Source of the DNA: JBGTSJ01 sp041940305
Lineage (GTDB): Bacteria; Planctomycetota; Planctomycetia; Planctomycetales; Planctomycetaceae
Direction of reading: 5' to 3'
Length of the DNA: 64,000 bases
Assembly (NCBI GenBank): GCA_041940305.1
Contig: JBGTSJ010000025.1
Coordinates: forward strand, 16,679-80,678
Part shown: positions 36,430 to 45,219 of the stretch, piece by piece
How the letters are laid out: the number at the start of each line of letters is the position of its first letter
Position numbering within the stretch: position 1 is the stretch's first letter
Notes under the pieces: model-generated
What the model saw: the letters and a program-made list of their open reading frames with translations, nothing else
Database searches by the model: none
What the model was told of the DNA's origin: nothing
Translations under genes and position numbers: made by a program

Positions 36430-37746
36430 ATGATTCGTTTGAGCTGCATACTGATGCTGTCAGCGACGGTCCTGACGGGCACGCTGCCGATCTCACTGCA
36501 CGCTGACGAGGCGTCGACTGCCGAGCCGTTCCGCGTTCCGGTCGACGAAGAGTCCGGCATTACGACGGTCACTGTTCCAGCCGAGAATGGCGAAGTGGCC
36601 TGGAGCGATGTCATCCGGGCGCTCGCCCGCAGCGGCCGGCTGGACGACGCGGTGCTGCAGAAACTTCCTGAGGGCCACATCGACCTGAACGATCCCCGCG
36701 GTCGCTTCGGACTGATCGGGCTGAATCTCGTCCTGCCGCCGGAGATCAGCATCTCGGTCCGGCGGGACGACGCGGGCGCCGAGCCGTCGCTGGAGATTAC
36801 GATCGACGAGCCCGGCCTCGAACGCCGCACGCGTGATATCCAGCGTTGTCTCCGCGAACGCGCGGCAGCGGACGCCGGCAACGCGGAGAAGTATGGAATG
36901 ACGCTCGACGAGGACTGGCGGCAGTTCGAGCCGTCCCGTCCCGTCGTGCTCCTCATCCATGGGTACAACTCGTCCGCGACGTCACTCTCGGAACTGCACG
37001 CCGCCGTCCGCGAGGCCGGGCACGCCGTCGCCGTCTTCGTCTATCCCAACGACGGTCCCATCGAGGAATCGGCCGACCTCCTTGCTGCCGAGCTGCGCGC
37101 GTTCGCCGACGCGCATCCGGGGCGCGACGTGTCGATCGTGGCCCATTCGATGGGGGGACTGGTGGCCCGGGCCGTGATTGAGAATCCGGAACTCGATCCG
37201 GGCAACGTGCGGCGGCTGATCATGGTGGCCACTCCGAACCAGGGGAGTCAGCTCGCCTGTTTCCCCGGCGGACTCGATGCGGGCGATCATCTGACGTCGC
37301 GTCCCGACGACGGCCTGCCGGGGCTGTTCCGCGACGCAGCCGCCGACGGGCTGAACGAATCCTGTCACGACATGCGACCCGGCTCGGACTTTCTGAAGGA
37401 GCTCAACAGCCGCGAGCGAAACCCCGAAGTTCGCTATTCGCTGCTGATTGGCACGGGGGGCCCGCTCTCGCCCGAGTCGCTGGACGAGCTGCGGCGCATC
37501 CTCGATGCGGCCGCGGCCGACAATCCGCTGGCCCGGCTGTTGCGGCCGCGGCTGCGGGAACCGCTGGATGATCTGGACGAAGTGCTGGTGGATGAAGGGG
37601 ACGGAGCCGTGGCGGTCAAGCGAGCCCGGCTGGAGGGTGTTGAGGACACCGAGCTGCTGGAGTTCTCGCACCTGACGATCACGCGGGCGTTTGATACGCC
37701 GACGGGAGAGTCGCTGCTGAATGCGATCCTGACACGACTGGAGTAG
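36430..37746 (+). CDS. Secreted alpha/beta hydrolase (lipase-like)
   Basis: A 438-residue protein. The ATG at 36430 was chosen for its AGGGA ribosome site and the following signal peptide (LSCILMLSATVLTGTLPI). An N-terminal beta-rich stretch of about 150 residues precedes the hydrolase domain. This has the oxyanion region VVLLIHGYNSS and the nucleophile elbow AHSMGGL (about S240). The catalytic His is probably in FSHLTITRAF near the end. The family includes triacylglycerol lipases, PGAP1-like esterases and carboxylesterases; the substrate is unknown. The export signal indicates action outside the cytoplasm. Confidence 0.85.
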   Translation: MIRLSCILMLSATVLTGTLPISLHADEASTAEPFRVPVDEESGITTVTVPAENGEVAWSDVIRALARSGRLDDAVLQKLPEGHIDLNDPRGRFGLIGLNLVLPPEISISVRRDDAGAEPSLEITIDEPGLERRTRDIQRCLRERAAADAGNAEKYGMTLDEDWRQFEPSRPVVLLIHGYNSSATSLSELHAAVREAGHAVAVFVYPNDGPIEESADLLAAELRAFADAHPGRDVSIVAHSMGGLVARAVIENPELDPGNVRRLIMVATPNQGSQLACFPGGLDAGDHLTSRPDDGLPGLFRDAAADGLNESCHDMRPGSDFLKELNSRERNPEVRYSLLIGTGGPLSPESLDELRRILDAAAADNPLARLLRPRLREPLDDLDEVLVDEGDGAVAVKRARLEGVEDTELLEFSHLTITRAFDTPTGESLLNAILTRLE

Positions 37747-37924
37747 GGGCCGGCGCGATCGGGGTGTCGTCGACTGGGGCGGGGCGTGATGTCTGTGGGG
37801 AGCGATTCCGGGTCCCGGAGTTCGCCTTGCTTTTTTGAGGGGGTCCCGCGGGCGGCGCAGAGGACTGGGCCTGCGACGCTTACGAGCGTTCTCACTACGG
37901 ACGCAGTCCGGGTACAATGGCTGC

Positions 37925-39694
37925 ATGAAGCCATTCGAGAATTGCTCACTGCAACGTGGTTGCGTGATTGCAGCAGCCCTGCTGGGTTTCACGGCGTTCG
38001 TGCAGGCGGACGACGTGCGGGACGAGATCCAGTTTCGGCGTCCAATCGCGGTGGCGCCGGCGGGGGACGAGTCCGTGGTCGTGGCCAACCGCGATTCGGG
38101 CTCGCTGTCGATCATCGATCCGGCGGACTGGAGCGTCGTCGCCGAGCAGCGCGTCGGTGAGCGGCTGAGCGACGTCACGGCGATCCCCGATGCCGGGTTG
38201 TTCGTCGCCTTGGATGAAGCGGCCGGAGAGGCGATACTTTTCGAGATCGAGCAGTCCGAGGTGCGAGTCGCTGATCGCCTTCCTGCGGGCCGGTCACCCG
38301 TCTCGGCGAGCGTGACTTCGGATCGGCGCACGGTGGCCATCGCCTCGCTGTGGGATCATACGCTGGTCCTGTGCAACCTGGATCCTGATGCTCGGACGAT
38401 CCGCCGGCGGACGACGATTCTGCTGCCGTTTGCCCCGCGACACCAGATTGCGTTGCCGGACGGCGAACGGGTGCTCGTCTGCGATGCGTTCGGCGGCAGG
38501 CTCGCCCTGGTTGATGTGCAGTCGGATTCGCTCGAATCGCTGCGGGAGATTCCGGCGCACAACATCCGGGGGCTGGCCGTTTCTCCCAGCGGCCGGGACC
38601 TGTACGTTGCGCATCAACTGCTCAACACCCGCGCGCCGACGACGTTCGACAGCATTCACTGGGGAGATCTGGTCGAGAACCTGATCCGGATCGTTCCGGT
38701 CGAGGCGCTGCTCGATGCGGACTCGGACCTGGTGGAGGCGGGGCGCGTCATTCAGTTCGGGTCGACCGGCGGGGGTGCCGGAGACCCGGCCGGCATCGCG
38801 TTCACGTCGGACGGCCGTCTGGTCGCCGTGGCGTCGGGAGTGGATCGGGCTCATGTGTTTCCGGTGCTGCACGGAATCATCGCGCCGACGATCCAGACGG
38901 GCCGGATGCCGACGGACGTCGCCGTTCTGCGGGAGCGGGATCAGGCCGTCATCGTCAACACGCTGGGGGACTCGCTGTCGGTGGTCGATACGTCCACGGG
39001 CAGGCTGGTTCGCGAACTTCCGCTGGGACCGACGCCCGCACCCGGTCCGCGCGAACGGGGTGAATCGCTGTTCTTCGACGCCCGGCTCTCGCACGACGCC
39101 TGGCTGAGCTGCCACAGCTGCCACACGGACGGGCATGCGAACGGCCTGCTCGCCGACACGCACGCCGACGGCACGTTCGGCACTCCGAAGAAGATCCTGT
39201 CGCTGCTGGGGACGCGCGACAACAATCCATGGGCCTGGAACGGCAGCCTGCGGACGCTGCATGAGCAGGTGACGCAGTCGGTCGAATCTTCGATGCAGGG
39301 ACAACTCACTCCCGGCCAGGCGAACGATCTCGTCTCGTACCTGCATACGCTCCCCCCCGCGCCTCCGATCCGGCCTGTGGCTGCGTCGGCCGAGGATGAA
39401 AACCTGCTGCAGCGCGGGCCCGAAGTGTTCGCCTCCCAGGGCTGCGCGCACTGCCACGTTCCCCCGCTGACCTACACCAGCGACCACATTGTTGAAGTGG
39501 GGCTGACCGACGAACAGGGCCTGACGAAGTTCAATCCGCCGTCACTGCGCGGTGTCAGTCAGCAATACCGATTTCTCCACGACGGCCGGGCGGCGACGCT
39601 GCGGTCCGTGTTCGAGGACCACGGGCACCAGTTGCCGCAGGGGCTGACTGCTGAGGAGACGGACGCGCTGGTGAGGTTTCTGGAGAGCCTGTAG
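37925..39694 (+). CDS. YncE-like beta-propeller / di-heme cytochrome c protein
   Basis: A 589-residue exported protein with signal VIAAALLGFTAFVQA. Residues about 30-350 are propeller repeats of the YncE/surface-layer type (VANRDSGSLSIIDPADWSVV; DLYVAHQLL). The C-terminal part resembles the cytochrome c peroxidase (MauG/CCP) module, with heme sites CHSCH (C396-H400) and CAHCH (C507-H511). The combination suggests redox chemistry or peroxide handling at a cell-surface scaffold. The direct function is unproven. No partner gene adjoins it, and it is convergent with the thioesterase gene. Confidence 0.88.
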   Translation: MKPFENCSLQRGCVIAAALLGFTAFVQADDVRDEIQFRRPIAVAPAGDESVVVANRDSGSLSIIDPADWSVVAEQRVGERLSDVTAIPDAGLFVALDEAAGEAILFEIEQSEVRVADRLPAGRSPVSASVTSDRRTVAIASLWDHTLVLCNLDPDARTIRRRTTILLPFAPRHQIALPDGERVLVCDAFGGRLALVDVQSDSLESLREIPAHNIRGLAVSPSGRDLYVAHQLLNTRAPTTFDSIHWGDLVENLIRIVPVEALLDADSDLVEAGRVIQFGSTGGGAGDPAGIAFTSDGRLVAVASGVDRAHVFPVLHGIIAPTIQTGRMPTDVAVLRERDQAVIVNTLGDSLSVVDTSTGRLVRELPLGPTPAPGPRERGESLFFDARLSHDAWLSCHSCHTDGHANGLLADTHADGTFGTPKKILSLLGTRDNNPWAWNGSLRTLHEQVTQSVESSMQGQLTPGQANDLVSYLHTLPPAPPIRPVAASAEDENLLQRGPEVFASQGCAHCHVPPLTYTSDHIVEVGLTDEQGLTKFNPPSLRGVSQQYRFLHDGRAATLRSVFEDHGHQLPQGLTAEETDALVRFLESL

Positions 39695-39720
39695 TTCCCT
39701 TGCCGAGAATCCGCCCCGTT

Positions 39721-39753
39721 TTACCCGCAGCGACGCGTCCTATATACGGGTAA
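39721..39753. repeat. TTACCCG / CGGGTAA inverted repeat
   Basis: TTACCCG at 39721-39727 is mirrored by CGGGTAA at 39747-39753 around a 19-base loop, shortly after the cytochrome stop. There is no T-tract, so it is a weak terminator candidate or a protein site. Confidence 0.35.
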
Positions 39754-39756
39754 GGT

Positions 39757-39892
39757 GGAGCCGCGAAAGATGCGAAAGGGACGAAATATCGCAACAGATC
39801 CGGAACGCGATCACGCGGCGGGCGTTGGTTTCAATGCTTCAGTTCAGTTGGCGGACGCGTCTTTCGCCGATTTCGCGTCTTTCGCGGTTCCC
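39757..39892. repeat. Long inverted repeat between convergent genes, copy 1
   Basis: The left arm GGAGCCGCGAAAGATGCGAA (and on to 39786) is mirrored on the other strand by the right arm at 39861-39892 (GGGAACCGCGAAAGACGCGA and on). A second member of the same family, with the same arms, lies at 60701-60784. Both occur exactly between the ends of convergent genes, so they may act as bidirectional terminators or be a mobile repeat preferring such sites. Confidence 0.6.
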
Positions 39893-39905
39893 ATCCCTGG
39901 CGGGT

Positions 39906-40385
39906 TCAGGCCTGTTGCCCGTGGCCCATTGCGATCAGCATTTCGGCGTCTTCCTGCGGCATGGGGACGAACATCAGCGTGCCGCTGCCGGAGGCGATCA
40001 GTTCCCCCTGGCTGTTGTGGATTTCGGCGCGACCCACGCAGGTTCGGCGACCGGAGTGCAGCACCGTGGCGGAGCCGATCAGCTCCTGATCGATACGGGC
40101 CGCCTTGATGAAGTTGATGTTGAGCTGGGCGGTGACGACGTCGTGCTGCTTTGGGGCCTTCGTGGCGGCGGCGAGTCCGAGGGCCGTGTCGAGCAGGGCG
40201 GTGGCGACGCCGCCGTGCATGATGCCGCCGGCCCGCAGATGCTCTTTCCGAATCATGATCCGCAGCCGGCCCGTTCCGTCGCCGATGTCGAGCGGCTCGA
40301 TGTGCATGGCGTGCAGGAAGGGGAACGCGCCGTGGTGGTAGGCGTCGATGAACTGCTGGGCAAGGTTCTTCGGCTGTGTGGTCAC
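39906..40385 (-). CDS. PaaI/YdiI-type hotdog thioesterase
   Basis: A 159-residue protein. The GTG at 40385 overlaps the stop of the upstream HhH gene (GTGA), indicating translational coupling. The hotdog core is GGIMHGGVATALLDTALGLAA, with the HGG loop and the downstream Asp typical of the PaaI group. The following VTAQLNINFIKAARIDQELIG and the terminal GTLMFVP also fit. Family members hydrolyse acyl-CoA thioesters, often aromatic or medium-chain. The substrate here is unknown. The upstream HhH gene has no obvious functional link, so the coupling may be incidental. Confidence 0.88.
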   Translation of the reverse strand: MTTQPKNLAQQFIDAYHHGAFPFLHAMHIEPLDIGDGTGRLRIMIRKEHLRAGGIMHGGVATALLDTALGLAAATKAPKQHDVVTAQLNINFIKAARIDQELIGSATVLHSGRRTCVGRAEIHNSQGELIASGSGTLMFVPMPQEDAEMLIAMGHGQQA

Positions 40386-40948
40386 GGCGTGGTCTCGATC
40401 GGCGGACAGTCGGGGCAGCGGAGGTGGGGGCGGATGGCATCCAGCGTTTTCGGGCCGATCCCTTTCACCCGCTGGACGTCTTCGACGCTCGCGAACGGTC
40501 CGCTGGCGTCGCGGTCGGCCACGATGCGGCGGGCGAGCGCTTCGCCGATCCCTTCCAGTTGCATCCACTCCACCCAGGTGGCGCGATTAATGTCCAGTTG
40601 AAACTCATAGGCTCTGGACTGCAGCCGGTCAATCTCCACGCGCGGCTCCCCGCGCAGCGAGAGCTTCAGGGCATGCGCGACCATGAGCAGCAGGATGAGA
40701 AAGCCGATGAGCAGCGCGAAACGGGCATCGGCGGATGAGAGGCCGAGGACCGTATGAGTGCCGGCCGGCGAATCCGCCGCAGCCGGCTCCCTGCTGGGTA
40801 AGGGCGGCTCGGCCGCAGGCGATGCAGTTTCGATGGCGGTTGGGCCGGGCGTAGTGGAGGTCTTCGCAGCCGGCGCGGCGGGGACGCCGTTGTGCTCCGC
40901 GACGCGGTGGGCCGAGTCAGGGTGGACGACGGGATCGGGCGGGTGCAT
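40382..40948 (-). CDS. Membrane-anchored helix-hairpin-helix protein (ComEA-like)
   Basis: A 188-residue protein. A Pro/Ala-rich N-terminal half leads to one membrane segment (FALLIGFLILLLMVAHAL, about residues 76-93). The last 65 residues are a double helix-hairpin-helix: LDINRATWVEWMQLEGIGEA and DVQRVKGIGPKTLDAI. This is the ComEA/T2SK layout, which binds DNA during natural uptake or acts in competence-like transport. The HhH domain would lie on the extracytoplasmic side if the N-terminus is inside. No other competence gene is adjacent. It overlaps the downstream thioesterase gene by four bases. Confidence 0.82.
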   Translation of the reverse strand: MHPPDPVVHPDSAHRVAEHNGVPAAPAAKTSTTPGPTAIETASPAAEPPLPSREPAAADSPAGTHTVLGLSSADARFALLIGFLILLLMVAHALKLSLRGEPRVEIDRLQSRAYEFQLDINRATWVEWMQLEGIGEALARRIVADRDASGPFASVEDVQRVKGIGPKTLDAIRPHLRCPDCPPIETTP

Positions 40949-41291
40949 CGGCCGATCGAGCTTGGGAGCGGGCGATTTCCAATCTCAGATTTCAAATCTG
41001 AGTTCTCAGATCTTCCGCTTCCCTTTGGAAACCGCAAGCGTGACGCCGGCGCTGCGTCCTGCGGTGGGGCACATGTGGGTCCCGAGCTTGCCGGGGTTTC
41101 GTTGTCAGCCCAGCGGACGGCGCAGAGGACTGTGCCTGCGACGACCAGAAGTGGCTGCGCCGTTGCCGCAGTTCAGACGCTGATTCGAGGGGGCGACGCC
41201 ACGAAACGGAGCTTCGTGAGAGTGCGTTGCCAGGCGGAGCCTGGGAGCGAGGGGCGATCTTCCGTCCCACCCGAATCCCCCAGCGCTCGGA
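40949..41291. other. Intergenic region with dispersed palindromic repeats
   Basis: These 343 bases hold no gene I can support. They contain AGATTTCAAATCT near 40987. The 25-base segment at 41119-41143 recurs at 37854-37878 with one mismatch, and the palindrome CCAGGC-GGA-GCCTGG lies at 41230-41244. The region looks like a cluster of repeat remnants between two same-strand genes. Confidence 0.55.
41230..41244. repeat. CCAGGC-GGA-GCCTGG palindrome
   Basis: A perfect 6-bp stem with a 3-base loop, of the kind repeatedly seen between planctomycete genes. It is 47 bases from the end of the TIGR03009-like gene and could act as a downstream structure for its transcript. Confidence 0.5.
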
Positions 41292-42290
41292 TCACGGCCG
41301 TGCGGTGCGCTGACCGGCGTTGGGCGCGATTCCCTGATCCAGCGCGGGGGTCTCATCGGCGGCGGCACGCGAGTCGTGGCCCAGGGTGTAGTTGCGCGGC
41401 GGGCGGTCGCTGAACGGGTTGGGGAGCCAGGGGAGCAGCGGATTCACGTCCAGCGAAGCTGCGTCGAACGTGTACACCGTTTCGCTCGTTCCAGTCGGGG
41501 AGAGCAGGCGGATCGCGGTGGGGAGGAAGCGGTTGTTGAGCAGGACTTCCGCGCGGCTCCACTCCTGGGCGTCGACTTCGAGTTTGGGGACGGCGACGAC
41601 GTGGATGACGGGCGCAGTCTGCTTTCGTTCGCCGTTTTCCTCGATGACCTTGCCCTGCGGCGCGTGCAGGTGGCCCAGATTGAGGTGATACCGCTCCTTG
41701 GCCTGCTCAGCTTTCATGCCGAACAGGAACGGCAGCGGGCCGTTCATGATGTTCCGCCCCTGTTGCTGCGGAGGAATCTCAATGTGATCGAACAGCTTCT
41801 CACTGTCGTGGATGATGAAGATTTCCTTGCCGGTGCAGATCCAGCGCTGGAGAGGATCCTGCTGCACGGTGTAGGGCTCCCCCTTCGGGCCTTTCTTGTT
41901 GGTGGTCGGTGGGTAAGGTGAGATTCCGAAATCCATGCGGCCCTGGTCCGGCGACTCATACCAGAATTCGCCGGCGGCCCGCTTCTCGACGAAGTACACA
42001 CTGTCATAGACGTAACGGTGGAACTTCCCCTTCAGCTTCTTGACCTTCGCGCTTTCGCGCTCCCAGGCGAGCAGAAGCTGTTCGAGTTCCCGCGGCATCT
42101 GCAGCTCGACGGTTCCCGGCTCCGGACGCTCCACGCGGGATGCCTGCTGCTGCGTCTGCGTGGCAGACGGCTCGCCCGTAATCCGCGCGCGCCCCGTCTG
42201 CTCCTGCGCAAAAATGGTTCCGGTGCAGCACGCATAGCCGCCGGTGAGCACTCCGGACACGCACCACGTGAGCAGTTCACGGCGAGTCAT
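41292..42290 (-). CDS. TIGR03009-like secreted protein
   Basis: A 332-residue protein. The ATG at 42290 begins a Tat-like signal (MTRRELLTWCVSGVLTGGYA). The open frame extends far upstream, but that part is the antisense shadow of other genes. The mature part matches the planctomycete TIGR03009 family: LLLAWERESAKVKKLKGKFH, FVEKRAAGEFWYESPDQGRM, WICTGKEIFIIHDSEKL and PLPFLFGMKAEQAKERYHL. The overall layout resembles an outer-membrane lipoprotein carrier (LolA)-type sheet. The function is unknown; it is probably periplasmic. It is divergent from the metalloprotease gene. Confidence 0.82.
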   Translation of the reverse strand: MTRRELLTWCVSGVLTGGYACCTGTIFAQEQTGRARITGEPSATQTQQQASRVERPEPGTVELQMPRELEQLLLAWERESAKVKKLKGKFHRYVYDSVYFVEKRAAGEFWYESPDQGRMDFGISPYPPTTNKKGPKGEPYTVQQDPLQRWICTGKEIFIIHDSEKLFDHIEIPPQQQGRNIMNGPLPFLFGMKAEQAKERYHLNLGHLHAPQGKVIEENGERKQTAPVIHVVAVPKLEVDAQEWSRAEVLLNNRFLPTAIRLLSPTGTSETVYTFDAASLDVNPLLPWLPNPFSDRPPRNYTLGHDSRAAADETPALDQGIAPNAGQRTARP

Positions 42291-42620
42291 GGCAGGTCGG
42301 ATCCTTCCTGAAATCCAGACGCTCCCCGATCCTCGGGAAACGGCGGGGCCGTACTCGGTTGTCGGAAGTCGCGGTGGGCTGCGATGGGATGCGGTTCGGT
42401 CGCAGCGACGGGAACTCCGTCCGACCGGCCCGCGGACGACGCGCGGCGCGGACAGTTTCCTCGGGCCGCAGGCGTGCCGTGACGGCACACGGGTTGGGGC
42501 GGGGAATGTAACAACGCCCCCCGATCCCTGCCAGACCGGTTTGCACGCCCCGGGGGTAATGCTCAAGATAGGAGCAGTTCGGGAATTACGTGCTCCGAAG
42601 TACCGCCCAAAGACGCCTCT
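42291..42620. other. Divergent intergenic region with a short hairpin
   Basis: A 330-base region between outward-facing genes. GTGCCGT-G-ACGGCAC at 42474-42488 is a perfect dyad that could be an operator for either gene. No promoter boxes are clear and there is no coding signal. Confidence 0.45.
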
Positions 42621-43538
42621 ATGCACCGAATCTCCGCTGGATTGCTGGTTCTGTTCGTGACGGGATCGGCAGCAATCGCCGACGCGCCCCAGACTCCGGC
42701 TGCGGATACCACCGCGACGGTGGAGATCATCGCTCCCCCCGGCGAGCGACAGCTGCCGGAGTTTTACCGGAAGTGCATTCTCGTCCGAGGTTTTCCGGTT
42801 GTTTGTTCTGAACGCGTGCACGATGCGGCTTTGCGTGAAGCGGCGTGGCTCATCGAGCGGATGCTGGTTCATCGTCCGGACGTGCTGGATGCGCTGGCCG
42901 AGAGCGGCACTCGCTTCGCCGTCATGGCGGTGGACGAGATGACGACCGCCATTCCGGAACACAGCGACCTGACCCCCGCGAAGTACTGGGACCGGCGAGC
43001 CCGCGGGCTGGGAGCGACCCGGCAGCGCCCCTGCGTGAGCTGCGGCGAGGAGAACCTGCTGCGGTACCCGGGCGATCCGTATCACGCCGAGAATATTCTC
43101 GTGCACGAGTTCGCGCATGCCATCCATGAGATGGGACTCAACCGGGTTGACGACCAGTTTGACGCCAGGCTGAAGGCCATCTACGACCAGGGGATGGAAG
43201 AGCACCTGTGGGAGGGGAAGTACGCCGCAACCAATTATCACGAGTACTGGGCCGAAGGGGTGCAGTCGTACTTTGACACCAATCGGGAGAACGACCACGA
43301 TCACAACCACGTGGATACGCGCGACGAACTGGCGGAGTACGACCCCCGGCTGTTCGAGCTGATCGATACCGAGTTTCGACAGAACGAGTGGCGGTACGTC
43401 CGTCCGGAGGATCGGGATGACGCGGAGCGAGCCCATCTGGCCGGCTATGACCCGGCTGCCGCACCGAGGTTTGCCTGGCCGGATGGTCTGGAGGAGTGGT
43501 ACCGCGAATATGAGCGCAATCGCCGGGGAAAAGAGTAG
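42621..43538 (+). CDS. Secreted zinc metallopeptidase-like protein (HExxH)
   Basis: A 305-residue protein with a signal peptide (ISAGLLVLFVTGSAAIA). The zinc site HEFAHAIHEMG (HExxH, about residues 158-162) is followed about 50 residues later by NYHEYWAEGVQSYF, whose Glu is placed like the third ligand of gluzincins. A preceding CVSCGEENLL may form a disulfide. A His/Asp cluster NDHDHNHVD follows. The fold resembles the lethal-factor-like or similar gluzincin peptidases, but I do not assign a named family. It probably acts outside the cytoplasm on unknown proteins. Confidence 0.75.
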   Translation: MHRISAGLLVLFVTGSAAIADAPQTPAADTTATVEIIAPPGERQLPEFYRKCILVRGFPVVCSERVHDAALREAAWLIERMLVHRPDVLDALAESGTRFAVMAVDEMTTAIPEHSDLTPAKYWDRRARGLGATRQRPCVSCGEENLLRYPGDPYHAENILVHEFAHAIHEMGLNRVDDQFDARLKAIYDQGMEEHLWEGKYAATNYHEYWAEGVQSYFDTNRENDHDHNHVDTRDELAEYDPRLFELIDTEFRQNEWRYVRPEDRDDAERAHLAGYDPAAAPRFAWPDGLEEWYREYERNRRGKE

Positions 43539-43658
43539 GTCGTCCCTGGATCGGCGGGGTGCAACACGGTCGCTTGTTTGCCCTACGTCCCCACCGCCCC
43601 CTATCCTGAATACATGCAGGGCCGTTGATCCGTCACTGACTATTCGAAGGATGCACGA

Positions 43659-44984
43659 ATGCCGTCTGGCTCCCAACAGAATTCTTCTACCACCGCGGGC
43701 ACCGACCGCCGTGGTTTCCTCAAGACGACTGCCACCACTGCCTCTGCCGCCGCCCTTGCCGGGACGTTCTCCGCCCGCTCCGGGCTGTATGCCGCCGGAG
43801 ATGACTTCCTCAAAGTCGGTCTCGTCGGCTGTGGCGGACGGGGATCCGGAGCGGCGCAGCAGGCCCTTTCCGCCGACAAGTACACGCGGCTGGTGGCGAT
43901 GGGGGACGCGTTCCGCAGCCAGATTGACGGCAGCATCAATGCGCTGAAGAACGAGGAGGAGATCGCCGACCGGGTCGAGGTTCCCGAGGAGCACAAGTTC
44001 GTCGGACTCGACGCCTTCCAGAAGGTGATCGACGCGGTGGACGTCGTCCTGCTGGCGTCACCGCCGGGATTCCGGCCCGTGCATCTGCGGGCCGCGGTGG
44101 ACGCGGGCAAGCACATCTTCACCGAGAAGCCGATGGCGACCGACGCGCCAGGGGTTCGCAGCGTCATCGAATCCGTCGAGATCGCCAAGCAGAAGGGACT
44201 GGGCATCTGCGCCGGGTTCTGCTGGCGGTACGATTACCCGCGCCGCGCCCTGTTCCAGAAGCTGCACGAGGGAGCGATCGGCGATATCCTCGCCGTCTAC
44301 GGCACCTACCTCACCGGCCCGGTGAAGCCCATGCCTCCGGCCGACACGCGACCCGCAGGAATGAGCGATCTCGAGTGGCAGGTGCGCAACTGGTACAACT
44401 TCACCTGGCTGTCGGGAGACGGGCTGGTCGAGCAGGCGGTCCACACGGTGGACTGGCTCGCGTGGTCGCATCAGGATCAGCCCCCCGCCAGTTGCACCGC
44501 GGTCGGCGGACGTCAGGTCCCCGCGAACGGCGGCAACATCTACGACCATATCGAGGTCAACTACGTCTGGCCCGATGAGACGCGCGGGTTCCTCGCGCAG
44601 CGTCAGATCACCGGCTGCCACAGCGAGAACCGCCTGTACGTGCTGGGCTCCAAGGGGATGGCCGAGATCGGGCCGCGCGGCGTCTCGATCAGCGGCGCCG
44701 AGGAGTGGCGCTATAAGGGACCGAGCCCCAACATGTACCAGGTGGAGCACGACGAGTTCTTCCTCTCGATCCGGGACGGCAAGCCCATCAACGATGGGGA
44801 CCGGATGTGGAAGAGCACGCTGATGGGCATCATGGGCCGCATGGCGGGCTACACCGGCCAGGAGATCACCTGGGACCAGGCGCTCAACTCGCAGGAGAGG
44901 ATCGTGCCGATCGTCACCGACGGTTGGGAGAGCACCGTCCCGGAGCAGGAAATGGCGCTCCCCGGCATCACCCAGTTCGTGTAG
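43659..44984 (+). CDS. Gfo/Idh/MocA family oxidoreductase with Tat signal
   Basis: A 441-residue protein. The N-terminus has DRRGFLKTTATTASAAALA, a Tat signal typical of exported planctomycete members. The Rossmann motif is VGLVGCGGRGSGA, and the EKP motif is HIFTEKPMATD. The C-terminal half is the alpha/beta substrate domain (WYNFTWLSGDGLVEQAVHTV, with the His). The family uses NAD(P) to oxidise or reduce sugars, inositols and similar compounds. The substrate is unknown. A terminator-like hairpin follows directly, so it is probably a single-gene transcript. Confidence 0.93.
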   Translation: MPSGSQQNSSTTAGTDRRGFLKTTATTASAAALAGTFSARSGLYAAGDDFLKVGLVGCGGRGSGAAQQALSADKYTRLVAMGDAFRSQIDGSINALKNEEEIADRVEVPEEHKFVGLDAFQKVIDAVDVVLLASPPGFRPVHLRAAVDAGKHIFTEKPMATDAPGVRSVIESVEIAKQKGLGICAGFCWRYDYPRRALFQKLHEGAIGDILAVYGTYLTGPVKPMPPADTRPAGMSDLEWQVRNWYNFTWLSGDGLVEQAVHTVDWLAWSHQDQPPASCTAVGGRQVPANGGNIYDHIEVNYVWPDETRGFLAQRQITGCHSENRLYVLGSKGMAEIGPRGVSISGAEEWRYKGPSPNMYQVEHDEFFLSIRDGKPINDGDRMWKSTLMGIMGRMAGYTGQEITWDQALNSQERIVPIVTDGWESTVPEQEMALPGITQFV

Positions 44985-45006
44985 CCAGCCGTCGCCAGAT
45001 GCATTC

Positions 45007-45043
45007 AGAACCCCGGTTTCTTGCAGAAGCCGGGGTTCTTTGT
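45007..45043 (+). terminator. Rho-independent terminator-like hairpin
   Basis: AGAACCCCGG (45007-45016) pairs with CCGGGGTTCT (45030-45039), and the stem extends inward by a few mismatched pairs. It is followed by TTTGT. It lies 22 bases after the oxidoreductase stop. Confidence 0.75.
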
Positions 45044-45219
45044 GTGCCGTTACAACCGTTGCATCCGGAAAACTCCGCCCATTTCGCCAAATCGCCTCAA
45101 GCAGCAAAGTCCTTTTGTTCGATGTTCGATGAAAGAGGACTTTCGCTCGGCCGGCGCGCTCACCCTGCGTAGGGAGTCGGCCGCCGGCGACGAGTTGCGG
45201 GCTGGTCAAGGAGTGGACC

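Noticed and set aside
42291..43994. N-terminal extension of the TIGR03009-like gene to 900 residues
   Set aside because: The extension overlaps, on the other strand, the metalloprotease and oxidoreductase genes, and the real start with a Tat signal is at 42290.
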